A stretch of DNA of 64,000 nt from Vibrio taketomensis (GTDB taxonomy: Bacteria > Pseudomonadota > Gammaproteobacteria > Enterobacterales > Vibrionaceae). Made by a program: the position numbers and the translations under genes. Each line of letters begins with the position of its first letter. The first letter of the stretch is position 1. The notes below the pieces were generated by a model. The model saw nothing but the letters and a program-made list of their open reading frames with translations. It was not told where the DNA came from and ran no database searches. Positions 10,985 to 20,735 of the stretch are shown piece after piece. The stretch is from the NCBI RefSeq assembly GCF_009938165.1, contig NZ_AP019650.1:434001-498000 (forward strand), in the 5' to 3' direction.

Positions 10985-11904
10985 TCATTGGGTTAACTTG
11001 AACGCTAATTTCTTAATTATTCGAGCATTGAATTTCATCAATGGTGCAAGTAATGAATAGCGCAGAACCTTTCCATCAATGACAATCCATTCCTTATAGA
11101 CGTTAAAAGTGTGATAGCCAAACTTCGTTGAATTGACAAATTTTAGTCGAAACGAGAATTCTTCCGAGTAATTCTCGTGATCTAAATTTTTCACCAAATT
11201 GAAATTAATACCTTCGCCATAAAAGTTGCGACACTCTTGCGATAACCTAAATGTTTTATCACCACAATGAATCAGTCCTCCCGCATTTCTACCTTTTGAT
11301 TTTCCTGATGCGATTGGCGAGTTTGGATGCTCTTTAAAACGGTCATCAAGGCTATGAGAGACAAATAAGCGTTGAACAAAACTACCGTTAGATTTATCGG
11401 TACAAAAAGGTAGAAGATTCCATTGGAATGATACATAAAAGAATCGACTAAACTCATGTCTGAAAATAGCGTTCTTCTGAATTCAAATTTTTCATTATTC
11501 GGTGAGTATTCAAATAGATTCAATTCACGCATATCAGACTCTTCAGGCATGCAATACAGCTTGCCATTAGAGGAAAACGTATAGGGAAATGATTTGTGGT
11601 TGAATTGGGGCGCTTTGACTTCCCCAAGCGGAATTGGGTTCGAAGTGACATCCGCGTACTTGATTTTTCCCTTTTCCTGCCAATGAGACATTGATTCATA
11701 CATGAGCACTAAACTTTCGTTTATATGGCACAAGAAAGGATCCGCTTGGTAGTGTTGGTTATCTATGTTTAACCAGTTGACCCATGATTCATCACAAGTT
11801 TGGGTTTCGATGATATTGCTTAGTTGGGTAACAGGTACTAATCCTATGCGCCATTCAGTGAAAGAAAAGAGTTTTTTTGTGAATAATATTATTGTGTTAA
11901 TCAT
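10985..11904 (-). pseudogene. Glycan-transferase-like protein (GINT1/GH43-like N-terminal fold), frameshifted
   Basis: Two minus-strand frames (11272-11904 and 10985-11197) combine into one 306-residue protein if a base is added at about 11392-11407, near an A-run of five. The restored protein has the motif series of a beta-propeller family often fused to formyl- or glycosyl-transferases in polysaccharide loci: QADPFL, an aromatic-Glu near VLMYES, GKIKYADV, SFPYTFSSNGKLYCMPE, LVDSFMYHSNGIFYLF, then in the other frame FKEHPNSPIASGKSKGRNAG and YGEGI. No signal peptide. It lies downstream of an ATP-grasp gene in the same direction, which suggests a role in building a surface polymer. Biochemical function unknown. 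Confidence 0.7.
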
Positions 11905-12230
11905 TATTTGTATCTCAATGATTTTTCTTGGCTTACTAAGTTTACAGGCCTAAAAATCAGTATTTGCTGTAGTAATTAATGCGAAACCTAAAATTGGGTT
12001 GTTGCTTTTATAAGTTATAAATGATTGTGCATCTGATATTTATTTTCTGATTTGAACGGTAATAAACCATTTGTTGCTTTATCGAAACGGTATTATTTGA
12101 GTTTTATCTTTGGAGTTAATTGTAATGTTCAATCCGATGTTATTATTCAAGAGTTAGGTTGAATATAATTCATGCCCAATTGATGGTTAATGTTGAAAAT
12201 ATTTTTCTTTCATTTGTTTAGTCAGCAATG
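11905..12230. other. Intergenic region between two surface-polymer-type genes
   Basis: About 325 bases, strongly AT-rich, with no credible open frame or clear hairpin. It may hold the promoter of the downstream (leftward) glycan-transferase-like gene. Confidence 0.35.
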
Positions 12231-13333
12231 TTATTTGGTACAGTGCGGGTTTAGGATCCATGATTCGTTCAACATCGTATTGCTCATATCGCAGTGCCAC
12301 TCTAAGAGGGAAAGGAGAAAGGTAAGCAAAGATCGTGGCTTTGGGTTGCGAACTTGCCACTTCAAATCATTGATTAAATGTCGTGCGGTTACCTCTTTTC
12401 CTCGGCTGGGTAATAGTTTTTTTCCAACTTGTAACCGATAAAAATTTCTCACAAAGTTAGCACCAGAGAACTCCGTTAATGCCAACGATCCCCAAAATCT
12501 AGGGTTGATTTCTATGAGATAAAACCCTTCTTGGGTTTCAAGGAGCTCAATCATCATGACGCCAGACCAATGAAGACGGTTGGTAATCTGTGTTGCGATT
12601 TCCAATAAAGAGAGTGGAATTTTTTTTGCCGTTCGCCTGTACGAAGAGCCTCCGCCATTTTTGGGTTGGTGTATTCTCTTATTGATATTGAGCGAAATCA
12701 CGCGACCTTTCGACGCTAACACATTAATGCCAATCCCTTTTCCATGTAATCGCTTTTGGCAGATGACATCGATTGTATGTAGGTGTTGAGCAATATAGTG
12801 TTGTTGCTCTTGATGGCTTAACTTTTGTACATCATATTTTTGTATTTTTCTTCATGATAAACAACACTGTTCCTGGTTTTGAGATAGACGTATTCTTCAC
12901 TGATGTCGCGATTTTCTAATCGTGATCCTTGCTCGATTAATTGGCTAACTGGGTATTTTAGTGTTTTTCCATCGCACATCTCTTGTATCGCCCATTTATC
13001 AATCGCTTGATAGTAAGAACTCGGTGTGGGTGATGCTAAAGTGAAGTTTGCATTCAGAGATGAATAATGATGGATAACAAACAAGGATGTAATGTCATTG
13101 ATTGGCAGGATGAGATCTATTTTTTCATCTTGTAATAAGTGGATCAGTGTACTTACATCAGGTGTGTCAAAATTAAAATAGACAGATTTGTGTGTGTACT
13201 TTGAGACACAGGCTAACGATCGTTGTTTTGTATGCCTAACGATGACGACCTCATCAATAGAGACCTCTAGCGCGAGTTGTCTGACGACGACTAAAGCAGC
13301 TCGATCATTCGTTCCTAGCACCGCTACTTTCAT
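12231..13333 (-). pseudogene. ATP-grasp domain protein (carbamoyl-phosphate-synthase-like), frameshifted
   Basis: Restored product of 367 residues. The N-terminal part (MKVAVLGTNDRAA, then DLILPINDITSLFV) is the pre-ATP-grasp Rossmann-like domain. The ATP-grasp part follows, with VICQKRLHGKGIGINVLAS, a KNGGGSSYRRT loop and the metal-binding motif GFYLIEINPRFWGSL. As written the frame stops after MMYKS; a base restored in the T-run at 12837-12841 rejoins the two halves. Such enzymes join a carboxylate to an amine or thiol using ATP; the substrate is unknown. The ATG at 13333 is used for the AAGGTGAGG site about nine bases upstream. The downstream glycan-transferase-like gene points to modification of a surface sugar. 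Confidence 0.78.
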
Positions 13334-13819
13334 ATAAAAAAGCCTCACCTTCCTTGTAGAGTCGTTGTATAAGCATACGTCTTAGCCGCGTTTACGACGA
13401 TTGATTGAGTCCAATCCGAACGTATTTAAAGTTTGCGCAATGTTAGAGATAGGTCATGTTTTTGTAAAGGTAGGGGGTGTCTTTATATTGAGACAGATAA
13501 GTGTTAATAGTTATTAATACAGAATGAAATGTCGTATAAAAGTTATCGTCTGGCGGTTGATGTTTACTTAATAATTGATGGAAAATATTGCATTAATTTT
13601 ATTGAATAATTAAGTTTAATTGGTTTTATTACCTGAAATATAAAAATTCGATTTTAAGATTGTCTTTTAAGAAAGTGTGTGTTGTGCACGTGTATTTTAT
13701 GTGGCAATTTTCTACCATCTCTTGGAAGCAAATAATTTGAGTGTCAACCAACATTATTTCAATTAAAACAGTACGTAATGGTTTGGTTGGTGCAGTAAAT
13801 ATTCACCAAGGAGATATAA
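13334..13819. other. Long AT-rich intergenic region
   Basis: Nearly 490 bases between divergent ATP-grasp and Nudix genes. It must hold both promoters. Strongly AT-rich in the middle (13490-13700); no small gene, repeat array or RNA gene could be recognised. Confidence 0.4.
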
Positions 13820-14206
13820 GTGAAACATTTGGCAATGGCAGTGGTAGTAAAGAAAGATAAAGTATTGGTCCAAAAGTGCTACCACGCTGATAAGGGGATG
13901 ATGGCTCAATTTCCCGGAGGGAGAGTTAATTTCGATGAGTCAGGGACTGACGCTGCGATTCGCGAACTCGCTCAAGAGACAGGGATCACAGGTCTTTCTC
14001 ATACCGCTACCTATACCAAAGAAAATGATATTGGCGGTCGTACCTATTTTGTCATTTTACGTGCGGATGAGAGTGTGGAACCAGGTTCGTTCGATATGCA
14101 CCAGAAGTTGCATTTTGATTGGCTAAGCACAAAAGAGATACCTGAAGCGCCGTTTTACTCTGTAGAGCGGGAGTTCGTTAATCAATATGTATCCGCTTTG
14201 GCTTAG
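13820..14206 (+). CDS. Nudix hydrolase
   Basis: Small cytoplasmic hydrolase (128 residues) of nucleoside diphosphates linked to another group. The Nudix box is GRVNFDESGTDAAIREL followed by AQETGI. The usual REUxEExGU is thus REL-A-QE-TGI: one of the paired glutamates is Gln, while the second is kept. This may alter metal binding or specificity. The GTG at 13820 is fixed by a strong AAGGAGA site eight bases upstream. It is a single gene followed by a hairpin terminator. Substrate not predictable. Confidence 0.88.
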   Translation: MKHLAMAVVVKKDKVLVQKCYHADKGMMAQFPGGRVNFDESGTDAAIRELAQETGITGLSHTATYTKENDIGGRTYFVILRADESVEPGSFDMHQKLHFDWLSTKEIPEAPFYSVEREFVNQYVSALA

Positions 14207-14236
14207 TGCTCCCTTTCATTGTTCAAAAAAGAAAAA

Positions 14237-14262
14237 AGCCAATCACAATGTTGTGATTGGCT
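14237..14262 (+). terminator. Hairpin terminator after the Nudix gene
   Basis: Perfect 12-bp inverted repeat AGCCAATCACAA / TTGTGATTGGCT with only TG between the arms, flanked by an A-run on the left and followed by GCATTTTG on the right. Confidence 0.7.
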
Positions 14263-14484
14263 GCATTTTGCGTGAACAAATCGGGTTCACAAACAACGTC
14301 AGTTGGCTAGGTGACCCTCGGCTTAATAAGGGTCACTAAATACATAGCAGGATGTGTGCCATCTTTTACATGTGCATAAATGCGCACAACATCTATAAAT
14401 TTGGTCTGAAATTAAGCGCATATTTTCGATTTGCAATTGCAATTTGCAAAAATGTTCGAAATGCTACTGATAATTAAAACACTA

Positions 14485-14970
14485 TTACTCGTAATCTGAA
14501 GCGTAAGTTTCTTCATAAGTATGAGAGTACAGCTCAAATAGATTGCCGAATGGGTCTTCCATGTAGATCATTTGTGCTGGTTTACTGTCATCTTCTGGGT
14601 GGTAACGCATAATGTCCATACGAGCTTTTCCGCCAAACTCTTCTATGCGTTGAATAGTCGCATCGAAATCATCAGTCTGCAGACAGAAATGGAAAATACC
14701 GATGCGAGAAAAATCAACTTCATGGCGTTCTTGACGCTCTTTCATCTCAAACAGTTCAACACCAATACCATCGCTTGTCACAAGGTGCGCGATATTAAAG
14801 CCTTTAAAGCCTTCGCCAAACACGGCGATACACATTCTACCGATAGCGGTTTCACGCTCTTCAATCACTTTGGTGTTACCCATAACCACTTTTAAGCCAA
14901 GAGCTTTAGTGTAAAAGTTAACTGCGGTGTCCATGTCACCGACCATAATACCGACATGATTCATTTTCAT
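14485..14970 (-). CDS. VOC-family protein (glyoxalase/lactoylglutathione-lyase-like)
   Basis: A 161-residue vicinal-oxygen-chelate protein with two beta-alpha-beta-beta-beta units. The start MKMNHVGIMVGDMDTAVNFYTKALGL supplies the first metal-ligand His; GIGVELFEMKE, IFHFCLQTDD and DPFGNLFELYSH supply the other likely ligands (Glu, His, Glu). Members range from glyoxalase I to dioxygenases, epimerases and resistance proteins; the length and metal ligands do not decide between them. The ATG at 14970 follows TGAGGTAACAAAT, an acceptable ribosome site. Single gene. Confidence 0.85.
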   Translation of the reverse strand: MKMNHVGIMVGDMDTAVNFYTKALGLKVVMGNTKVIEERETAIGRMCIAVFGEGFKGFNIAHLVTSDGIGVELFEMKERQERHEVDFSRIGIFHFCLQTDDFDATIQRIEEFGGKARMDIMRYHPEDDSKPAQMIYMEDPFGNLFELYSHTYEETYASDYE

Positions 14971-15112
14971 ATTTGTTACCTCAGAATAGGGTTATTTGCC
15001 GTTTCGTTGAGGTGAAGTATAAGTAGAGCGCAATATGCAGTGAAATTATCATTCATACTTAAAATAATAATGTTTTGTTATTAATTGTGTTGGGTATTAG
15101 GAAAAGAGAAAT

Positions 15113-15141
15113 GATCAGAGAGGATTATGATCCCCTCTGAT
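15113..15141 (-). terminator. Likely terminator of the YjeH-type gene
   Basis: Imperfect inverted repeat ATCAGAGAGGA / TCCCCTCTGAT (one mismatch) just past the minus-strand stop at 15156. The T tract on the leftward side is poor, so confidence is moderate. Confidence 0.5.
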
Positions 15142-15155
15142 GTTTGAATATATGT

Positions 15156-16413
15156 CTATTTGGCTATGTTCGGATTGGGTTGATTGACAGGTTTGATCTT
15201 GTAGACCAATAACCCAAATAACCCGAGAGCGTAAAGCATAGACCAACCAAGACAGGCCATCATTAGAATACACATCACGAGCGAAATATAGGCGAGCATG
15301 CGTCTTGCGCCGGTTAGCAGCTTACAGGCAGACAGCATAGCCATAAAATAGACCATCAGAAACGCGCCATTCGCCAGTTTTAAAAAGAACTCTAAGTTGA
15401 GTTGCGTAAATTCGCCGATAAAACATGAAATCAGTAACACTAAACCGACAATAAAGTGGCATTTGCAGGTACACCTGATGCAGACAAATGGGCTATGCGG
15501 CTTTGAGGGCGGTATTCACGCGCTTGCGCCCAAAGCATGCGAGATAAGCTCTGGGTATAGAGATTGATACTCGCAAAACATGCAGCAAACCCAAGTGCAC
15601 TGATACCGAGTGTCGCCTGGAGCCAAAAAGCAATTGAGCCAAATAAGGAATGGAACCTGAATCAAACTGGGCTGAACCATAAGCATGAAATTTTACGATC
15701 ACGACTGAACAGGCCCAATACGTCGCACCTGCAATCAAACAGCCGATAATGATCGCAATTGGAAAGTCGCGTTCAGGTGATTTGAATTCTTCACCCATGT
15801 GGGCAAATGCTTCAATGCCGACAAAGCACCAAAACATTACAGCAAGGGAACTGCCAATCAATGCCCAATTCTCCGAGGTCACACTTGGCATTTGAATCGT
15901 GCTCGGTGTGATATCGCCATACCACCAAAATGCGGCGACAAGAGTAAAAACACTGACAGCGATGAGGCTTTGAATTCGCCCAGACGTTTTTGCTCCCGAG
16001 AGATTGACCAACACCAATAATAGAACCGTGATGGACTGTGCGATAAAAGAGTGGTTGAGAGCATCTGGTAGTAACGGACGCAAAAAACCGCCAGCCAGTG
16101 CGACAGCGGCAGGTACACCAACAGGGATAACACTTAAAAATAACCAAGCAATGCTTTTTTCTAAGCGTTGATTAAACGCTTTACGCACGAAAAAAGCGGT
16201 ACCGCCCGCATTTGGATAACGCTTGCCTAATGAGGCGAACGTCAACGCGATAGGGCAGATGCCGATTAACAGCACGACCCATGACCAGAGCGAGAGCTCT
16301 CCGGCGATACTCGCCGCGATGGCCGGTACCATAAATAATCCAGTACCTAACAGTGTGGTAGAAAGCTGTGCGACTCCTGAGAACAGGGTGATTTCTTGTT
16401 TAAGTTGCGCCAT
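15156..16413 (-). pseudogene. yjeH: YjeH-type amino-acid exporter (APC superfamily), two frameshifts
   Basis: Inner-membrane transporter of the amino acid-polyamine-organocation superfamily; E. coli YjeH exports methionine and branched-chain amino acids. The first 270 residues are intact, with the helix-1 motif GTGLFMVPA and GIEAFAHMGEEFK. Two single-base losses follow, near 15617-15624 (CGCCTGGAGCC) and 15453-15455 (A-run). Restoring both gives 419 residues, the E. coli length, including SINLYTQSLSRMLWAQ and the last helices. It is divergent from a LysR-type gene starting at 16708, a typical arrangement for a regulator and its exporter. Two independent breaks make sequencing error or real decay possible; substrate inferred from the family. 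Confidence 0.82.
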
Positions 16414-16707
16414 TGTTTGTTATTTCATCCTTGTAACGGCTTTTGCTCGAAGTAACGTATTTATCCTTAAACACGAATTTGTACTTGAGCGATTTCAAGA
16501 TGCAGATAATCAAGCGTTGTCGATGTAGCTGTTGTTTCGAGGTTGCTGAGTATCGTTGTGAATAAGCTTACTCCTGTTGTGGGTAGATATCATCCAGTAA
16601 AGAGTGCGATTTGGGCATCATTTTGTCGTTTTGATACGCAAATTTAGTCACTATGTTTGCTTACCCAGTCAATTTGTTCCGGTATGATGGTTTGACAATT
16701 CATCGGT

Positions 16708-17652
16708 ATGACCAAATTTTCTCATTGGCTTATGATCAATCACATCAATCTTAATTTGCTTCGCTCACTACAAGTGTTACTCGAGGAGTGCCATGTTAGT
16801 CGCGCGGCAGCGCGTCTGAATCTCACCCAATCAGCTGTGAGTCGGCAATTGGCTCAGCTGCGCGAATTGTGTGATGATCCTTTGCTAGTCAGGAGCGGCA
16901 ACCAGCTAATAGCGACCCCAAGAGCACTCACGCTGCTGCAACGCGTGAACCAAATTCTAGGGCAGGCGGATGAACTATTTAACGACGCGCCTTTTAGTCC
17001 GAAGAATTGGCAGCGTGAATTTGTTTTTGCATCTAGCGATTATGTCGCGCAATTTGTAGTTCCACAGATCATTACTTTGCTCGACCAACAAGCACCACAA
17101 GTCGATTTTAGTTATCGGTTATGGCAGCAAGATTATCTGCAAAAGATTCAAGCGATGAATATCGACTTGGCATCGACTATGTTACCGGAGCCGCCAGCCC
17201 ATTTATCAAGTATTTTGTTGGGGCAAGATCATTCAGTATGTGTGATGCGCTCCGAGCATCCGTTAACAAAGTTATCAGATTGGCAAGGCGAGGATTTGGT
17301 TGCGTTTCCCCATCTAAAGGTAACGGGCGGTGGTGATAAAGACAGCCATGTAGATATTGCGCTACAGCAAATGGGTTTACAGAGACGAGTGGCGGTCAAA
17401 GTACCATTTTTCTCTACGGCGGTTAAAGTGATTGAAGAGACGGATTTGTTAACGGTTGTACCTGAACATATCGCACACAATTTAACTAAGGATACTTCGC
17501 TGACTTTTCGACCATTACCGTTTGACACTGCGAGTCATCAATACTGGTTAATGTGGCATCCCAAGTATGACCATGACAAAGCGCATGAGTGGATGCGCGA
17601 ACAAGTACTGCAAATTATGCGTATTTCGCCAAGTTCTATTGGGGTTCAATAG
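16708..17652 (+). CDS. LysR-type transcriptional regulator
   Basis: 314 residues. The N-terminal winged helix-turn-helix is at about 13-70 (NLLRSLQVLLEECHVSRAAA then LNLTQSAVSRQLAQL). The rest is the effector-binding domain of two periplasmic-binding-protein-like lobes. Divergent from the YjeH-type exporter, so it probably controls that gene in response to an amino acid. The ATG at 16708 is used; a second ATG at 16732 could also start. The intergenic region (16414-16707) should contain its T-N11-A operator, which I could not place. Confidence 0.9.
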   Translation: MTKFSHWLMINHINLNLLRSLQVLLEECHVSRAAARLNLTQSAVSRQLAQLRELCDDPLLVRSGNQLIATPRALTLLQRVNQILGQADELFNDAPFSPKNWQREFVFASSDYVAQFVVPQIITLLDQQAPQVDFSYRLWQQDYLQKIQAMNIDLASTMLPEPPAHLSSILLGQDHSVCVMRSEHPLTKLSDWQGEDLVAFPHLKVTGGGDKDSHVDIALQQMGLQRRVAVKVPFFSTAVKVIEETDLLTVVPEHIAHNLTKDTSLTFRPLPFDTASHQYWLMWHPKYDHDKAHEWMREQVLQIMRISPSSIGVQ

Positions 17653-17779
17653 TGGTTAGACGCGTCGCTGTGGATGAGTGTATGATTTGAAATCATTACA
17701 TATATGATTAAGTTTGATTTCAATTCATTGCCATTCGGTTGTATTTTACCGTTATCTAGCCACCATTATTGATTTTAAA

Positions 17780-18394
17780 ATGACACTAACTGTTTGGTTT
17801 TCTTTATTTACTGTATGTTTATTAGGGGCGATGTCGCCAGGCCCTAGTTTGGCGGTTGTCGCTAAACATAGTTTGGCGGGCGGGCGAAGCAATGGCATTG
17901 TTACCGCTTGGTGTCATGCCTTTGGTATCGGCATTTATGCGTTCATTACCTTGATTGGTCTTGCTGTGGTTTTACAGCAATCTCCACTGTTATTTAAAGG
18001 TATCAGCTACGCTGGTGCGCTCTATCTGGCTTATCTTGGTTACAACGCATTACGTTCAAAAGGTGGGGTCGCTGCCAAACTGCAATCTGGTGAAAGAGCG
18101 ACTTTGTGGCAGTCTGGGCGTGAAGGCTTTTTTATCTCCATTTTGAGCCCGAAAATCATTTTGTTCTTTATCGCGCTATTTAGCCAATTCATTGCCATCG
18201 GTAATGATTTTACCAGCAAGTCGATCATTGTTCTGACCCCATTTATCGTCGACGGTTTATGGTACACTTTAGTGACTATTTTGCTTTCGAGTTCCAAATT
18301 AATTGACAAAATTCGCAGCAAAGCACAGTTGATCGACCGTCTTTCTGGCATCATTCTTATTCTGTTAGCCGTAAGAGTGGTTTTTACCGTTTAA
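17780..18394 (+). CDS. LysE/RhtB-family amino-acid exporter
   Basis: Inner-membrane exporter of about 204 residues with six hydrophobic segments. The family signature GAMSPGPSLAVVAKHSLAGG lies in the first 40 residues, followed by YLAYLGYNALRS. The start at ATG 17780 (TLTVWFSLFTVC) fits the family; an upstream frame extending to 17714 adds non-conserved residues. Close spacing (5 bases) to the next gene and the same direction suggest an operon with the oxidoreductase and OsmC genes. Substrate unknown; family members export homoserine, threonine, lysine or arginine. Confidence 0.88.
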   Translation: MTLTVWFSLFTVCLLGAMSPGPSLAVVAKHSLAGGRSNGIVTAWCHAFGIGIYAFITLIGLAVVLQQSPLLFKGISYAGALYLAYLGYNALRSKGGVAAKLQSGERATLWQSGREGFFISILSPKIILFFIALFSQFIAIGNDFTSKSIIVLTPFIVDGLWYTLVTILLSSSKLIDKIRSKAQLIDRLSGIILILLAVRVVFTV

Positions 18395-18399
18395 GAATT

Positions 18400-19392
18400 A
18401 TGATTAAACTTGCGATTATCGGTTCCAACTGGATCACCGACCAATTTATTGAGGCCGCGATTGCTAGCGGCCGCTACCAACTGTCTGCCGTATACTCTCG
18501 TTCTTTAGATAAAGCCCAGCAATTTGCACAAAAGTATCTGGCAGTTAACCCTAATTTGCAGTGTTTCAACGACCTCGAATTGCTAGGGAGCAGTGAGGAC
18601 GTTGATGTGGTTTATATCGCGAGTCCGAATGCTTTACATGCTCCGCAAGCAATACAAATGATGCAAGCTGGTAAGCATGTTATTTGTGAGAAACCATTAG
18701 CGGCAAACGTGACGTTGGCACAGCAAATGTTTGAAGTTGCTAAGCAAAACAATGTGATTTTGTATGAAGCGTTTATGTCTACGCATTTACCTAACTTCAA
18801 GCGACTTCAACAAGAGTTACACAACATTGGCAACATAACCAAAGCGTTTATCAGTTATTGCCAATACTCCTCTCGTTACCCCAAATATCTGGCGGGTGAA
18901 AACCCGAACACCTTTAATCCTGAATTTGCTAATGGTTCAATTATGGATATCGGTTATTACTGCATTGCTTCAGCCGTTGCATTGTTCGGCAAGCCCGTAA
19001 ATGTAAAAGCTAGCGCGCAGATACTCGAATCCGGGGTGGATGGAAGTGGCAGTGTCATACTCGAATACGCAGGCTTTGAAGTGGCTATTCAGCATTCTAA
19101 AGTCAGTGATTCTTACCTACCTAGCGAGATTCAAGGTGAAGCAGGGGCGCTTCAGATGCATCGCATTTCGGTTGCAGAGAACCTCATCAAGCAAATGCGA
19201 GGCGAGCAGGCTGAGGACATTTCTACCGAGCAACATGATAATCCGATGTATTACGAAGCACTCGATTTTTCTGAGCAATTTGCCAATAATGAAATGAGTG
19301 TGAAAGCGATGGAGCGTTCGCTTATCGTCGCCGAATTATTGACTGAGATTCGTCACCAAACAGGTGTCGTTTTTCCCCTAGATCAGCAATAA
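18400..19392 (+). CDS. Gfo/Idh/MocA-family NAD(P)-dependent oxidoreductase
   Basis: Cytoplasmic dehydrogenase of 330 residues. The N-terminal Rossmann fold starts with KLAIIGSNWITDQFI, and the family motif HVICEKPLAANV (residues about 90-101) holds the conserved EKP. The C-terminal alpha/beta domain starts near GNITKAFISYCQY; MDIGYYCIASAVALFG carries the usual conserved Asp and Tyr. It follows the exporter gene by five bases and is probably co-transcribed. Members oxidise sugars, inositols or related diols; this substrate cannot be inferred. Confidence 0.88.
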   Translation: MIKLAIIGSNWITDQFIEAAIASGRYQLSAVYSRSLDKAQQFAQKYLAVNPNLQCFNDLELLGSSEDVDVVYIASPNALHAPQAIQMMQAGKHVICEKPLAANVTLAQQMFEVAKQNNVILYEAFMSTHLPNFKRLQQELHNIGNITKAFISYCQYSSRYPKYLAGENPNTFNPEFANGSIMDIGYYCIASAVALFGKPVNVKASAQILESGVDGSGSVILEYAGFEVAIQHSKVSDSYLPSEIQGEAGALQMHRISVAENLIKQMRGEQAEDISTEQHDNPMYYEALDFSEQFANNEMSVKAMERSLIVAELLTEIRHQTGVVFPLDQQ

Positions 19393-19415
19393 ATTAACCA
19401 AATAGAGAAAAATAG

Positions 19416-19817
19416 ATGCAAGCAGAAGTAAAGTGGATTGAAGATTTTAAATTTTTAGGTTTGTCTCAATCTGGCCATTCCATTGTGATGGATGGCAATG
19501 GTGGCTCGACAGCACCAAGCCCAATGGAGATGGTATTAATGGCGGCTGGTGGTTGTAGTTCAGTCGATGTCGTTGATGGTTTGAAAGAGGCGAAACAAGC
19601 GGTAAAAGGTTGTACTGCTAAGCTTACAACTGAACGACGTGAAACGGCACCAAGAATTTTTACCCACGTAAACATTCACTTTGAGATCAGTGGCGAAGGT
19701 ATTGATGAGCAAGTTGTTGAAGAAGTGACCTCGGCGTCACTACAAAAATACTGCTCAGTATGTTTGATGTTAGGCGAGGGCGTTGCCATGACTCATAGCT
19801 GGGAGATTATCGCTTAG
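19416..19817 (+). CDS. OsmC-family protein (YhfA-like)
   Basis: 133-residue protein of the OsmC/Ohr fold. Two redox cysteines are visible, in GGCSSVDVVDGL and KYCSVCLMLGEG (the latter CxxC). The short form with the C-terminal CSVC motif matches YhfA-like members, not classical Ohr peroxidases. The ATG follows AATAGAGAAAAATAG, a weak ribosome site. It is the last of three rightward genes and is followed by a strong hairpin. Role in peroxide or thiol stress is inferred from the family. Confidence 0.85.
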   Translation: MQAEVKWIEDFKFLGLSQSGHSIVMDGNGGSTAPSPMEMVLMAAGGCSSVDVVDGLKEAKQAVKGCTAKLTTERRETAPRIFTHVNIHFEISGEGIDEQVVEEVTSASLQKYCSVCLMLGEGVAMTHSWEIIA

Positions 19818-19844
19818 CGTACCGCCACGAGGGACAGAAAACAA

Positions 19845-19870
19845 AAAAGCCGAGTGAATACTCGGCTTTT
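19845..19870. terminator. Bidirectional terminator
   Basis: Perfect 11-bp stem AAAAGCCGAGT / ACTCGGCTTTT with loop GAAT and A/T runs on both sides, between the convergent OsmC and L,D-transpeptidase genes. Confidence 0.9.
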
Positions 19871-19893
19871 CTTTGACTGATAGATCTGGAGAG

Positions 19894-20369
19894 TTAAGGC
19901 AGAATTTCAATTGGTGTGCCTGGGGTCACCAGTGCCAACAACTGATCCATATCTTCATTACTTAACGCAATGCAGCCGTCTGTCCAGTCGAAACTTTGTA
20001 CGAACTGGCTTGGTTTTACTTCCCCATTTTTTTGCCCGTGAATCTTGATGTTCCCGCCGGGATTGACTTTCAGCCTTACTGCATTGGCACATCGTCTTGA
20101 TTTGGGTAGCTGATGTGAATGGAGCGATAAAATTGGGAATCTTCCATCACGTGCTCTAATTTGTAGCTACCTTCTGGGGTTCGTTGATCACCTTCATAGA
20201 CTTTGTGACCAATGGGGCGTTTTCCTAGTGCAATGCGAAACTCATGAATGACTTGATCATTTTCAATGATATAAAGACGGCGTTTCGATTTGTCGACCGT
20301 GACTTTATCAATTTCTGCATGGACAGATGCCGATAACAGCGTAATCAGAATTAAAAGCAGAATTTTCAT
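19894..20369 (-). pseudogene. L,D-transpeptidase (YkuD family), frameshifted
   Basis: Secreted cell-wall enzyme that would cross-link or modify peptidoglycan peptides. Residues 1-18 are a signal peptide (LLLILITLLSASVHA). The YkuD domain then gives the substrate-binding start and IHISYPNQDD. The written frame stops after 97 codons. With one base restored at about 20086-20087 it continues as VANAVRLKVNPGG, then IKIHGQKNG and the catalytic motif FDWTDGCIALSNED with the active Cys, ending at a TAA at 19894 (158 residues). Convergent with the OsmC gene. The catalytic Cys lies beyond the break, so as written the protein would be inactive. Confidence 0.82.
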
Positions 20370-20735
20370 GGGTTTGGTTTTACTAATTATCTTACAGTTT
20401 AATCACACACCAGCACTACTTTGTGAGCAAGTGTCATAAATCCGGTTGTTGAGAGCGAAACTGGTCTCTAATGGTTAAATCATAGCGTTTGGGCGGCGCT
20501 TTGAATAGATCTATCGATAGTAGATTTGTCTATTTTGTCGCACCTGTGCAAGGTCAAATCTCGATGTAACAACGCCGCAACTGGCTTAGGTTTTGTATAC
20601 TTGTCTCAAGAATAAAAAAGAGCAGTATGGCAATCTGCGAGTGACTTAACAGTGTCTGTTTTGCGTCATGGGAATGTGCCACAGCGAGTGATACTTTCGA
20701 ATTGATAACATCATTTCAGACAAAATAAGGTCACT

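Noticed and set aside
15156..15440. A separate 94-residue membrane protein
   Set aside because: It is the last part of the YjeH-type exporter after two frame breaks.
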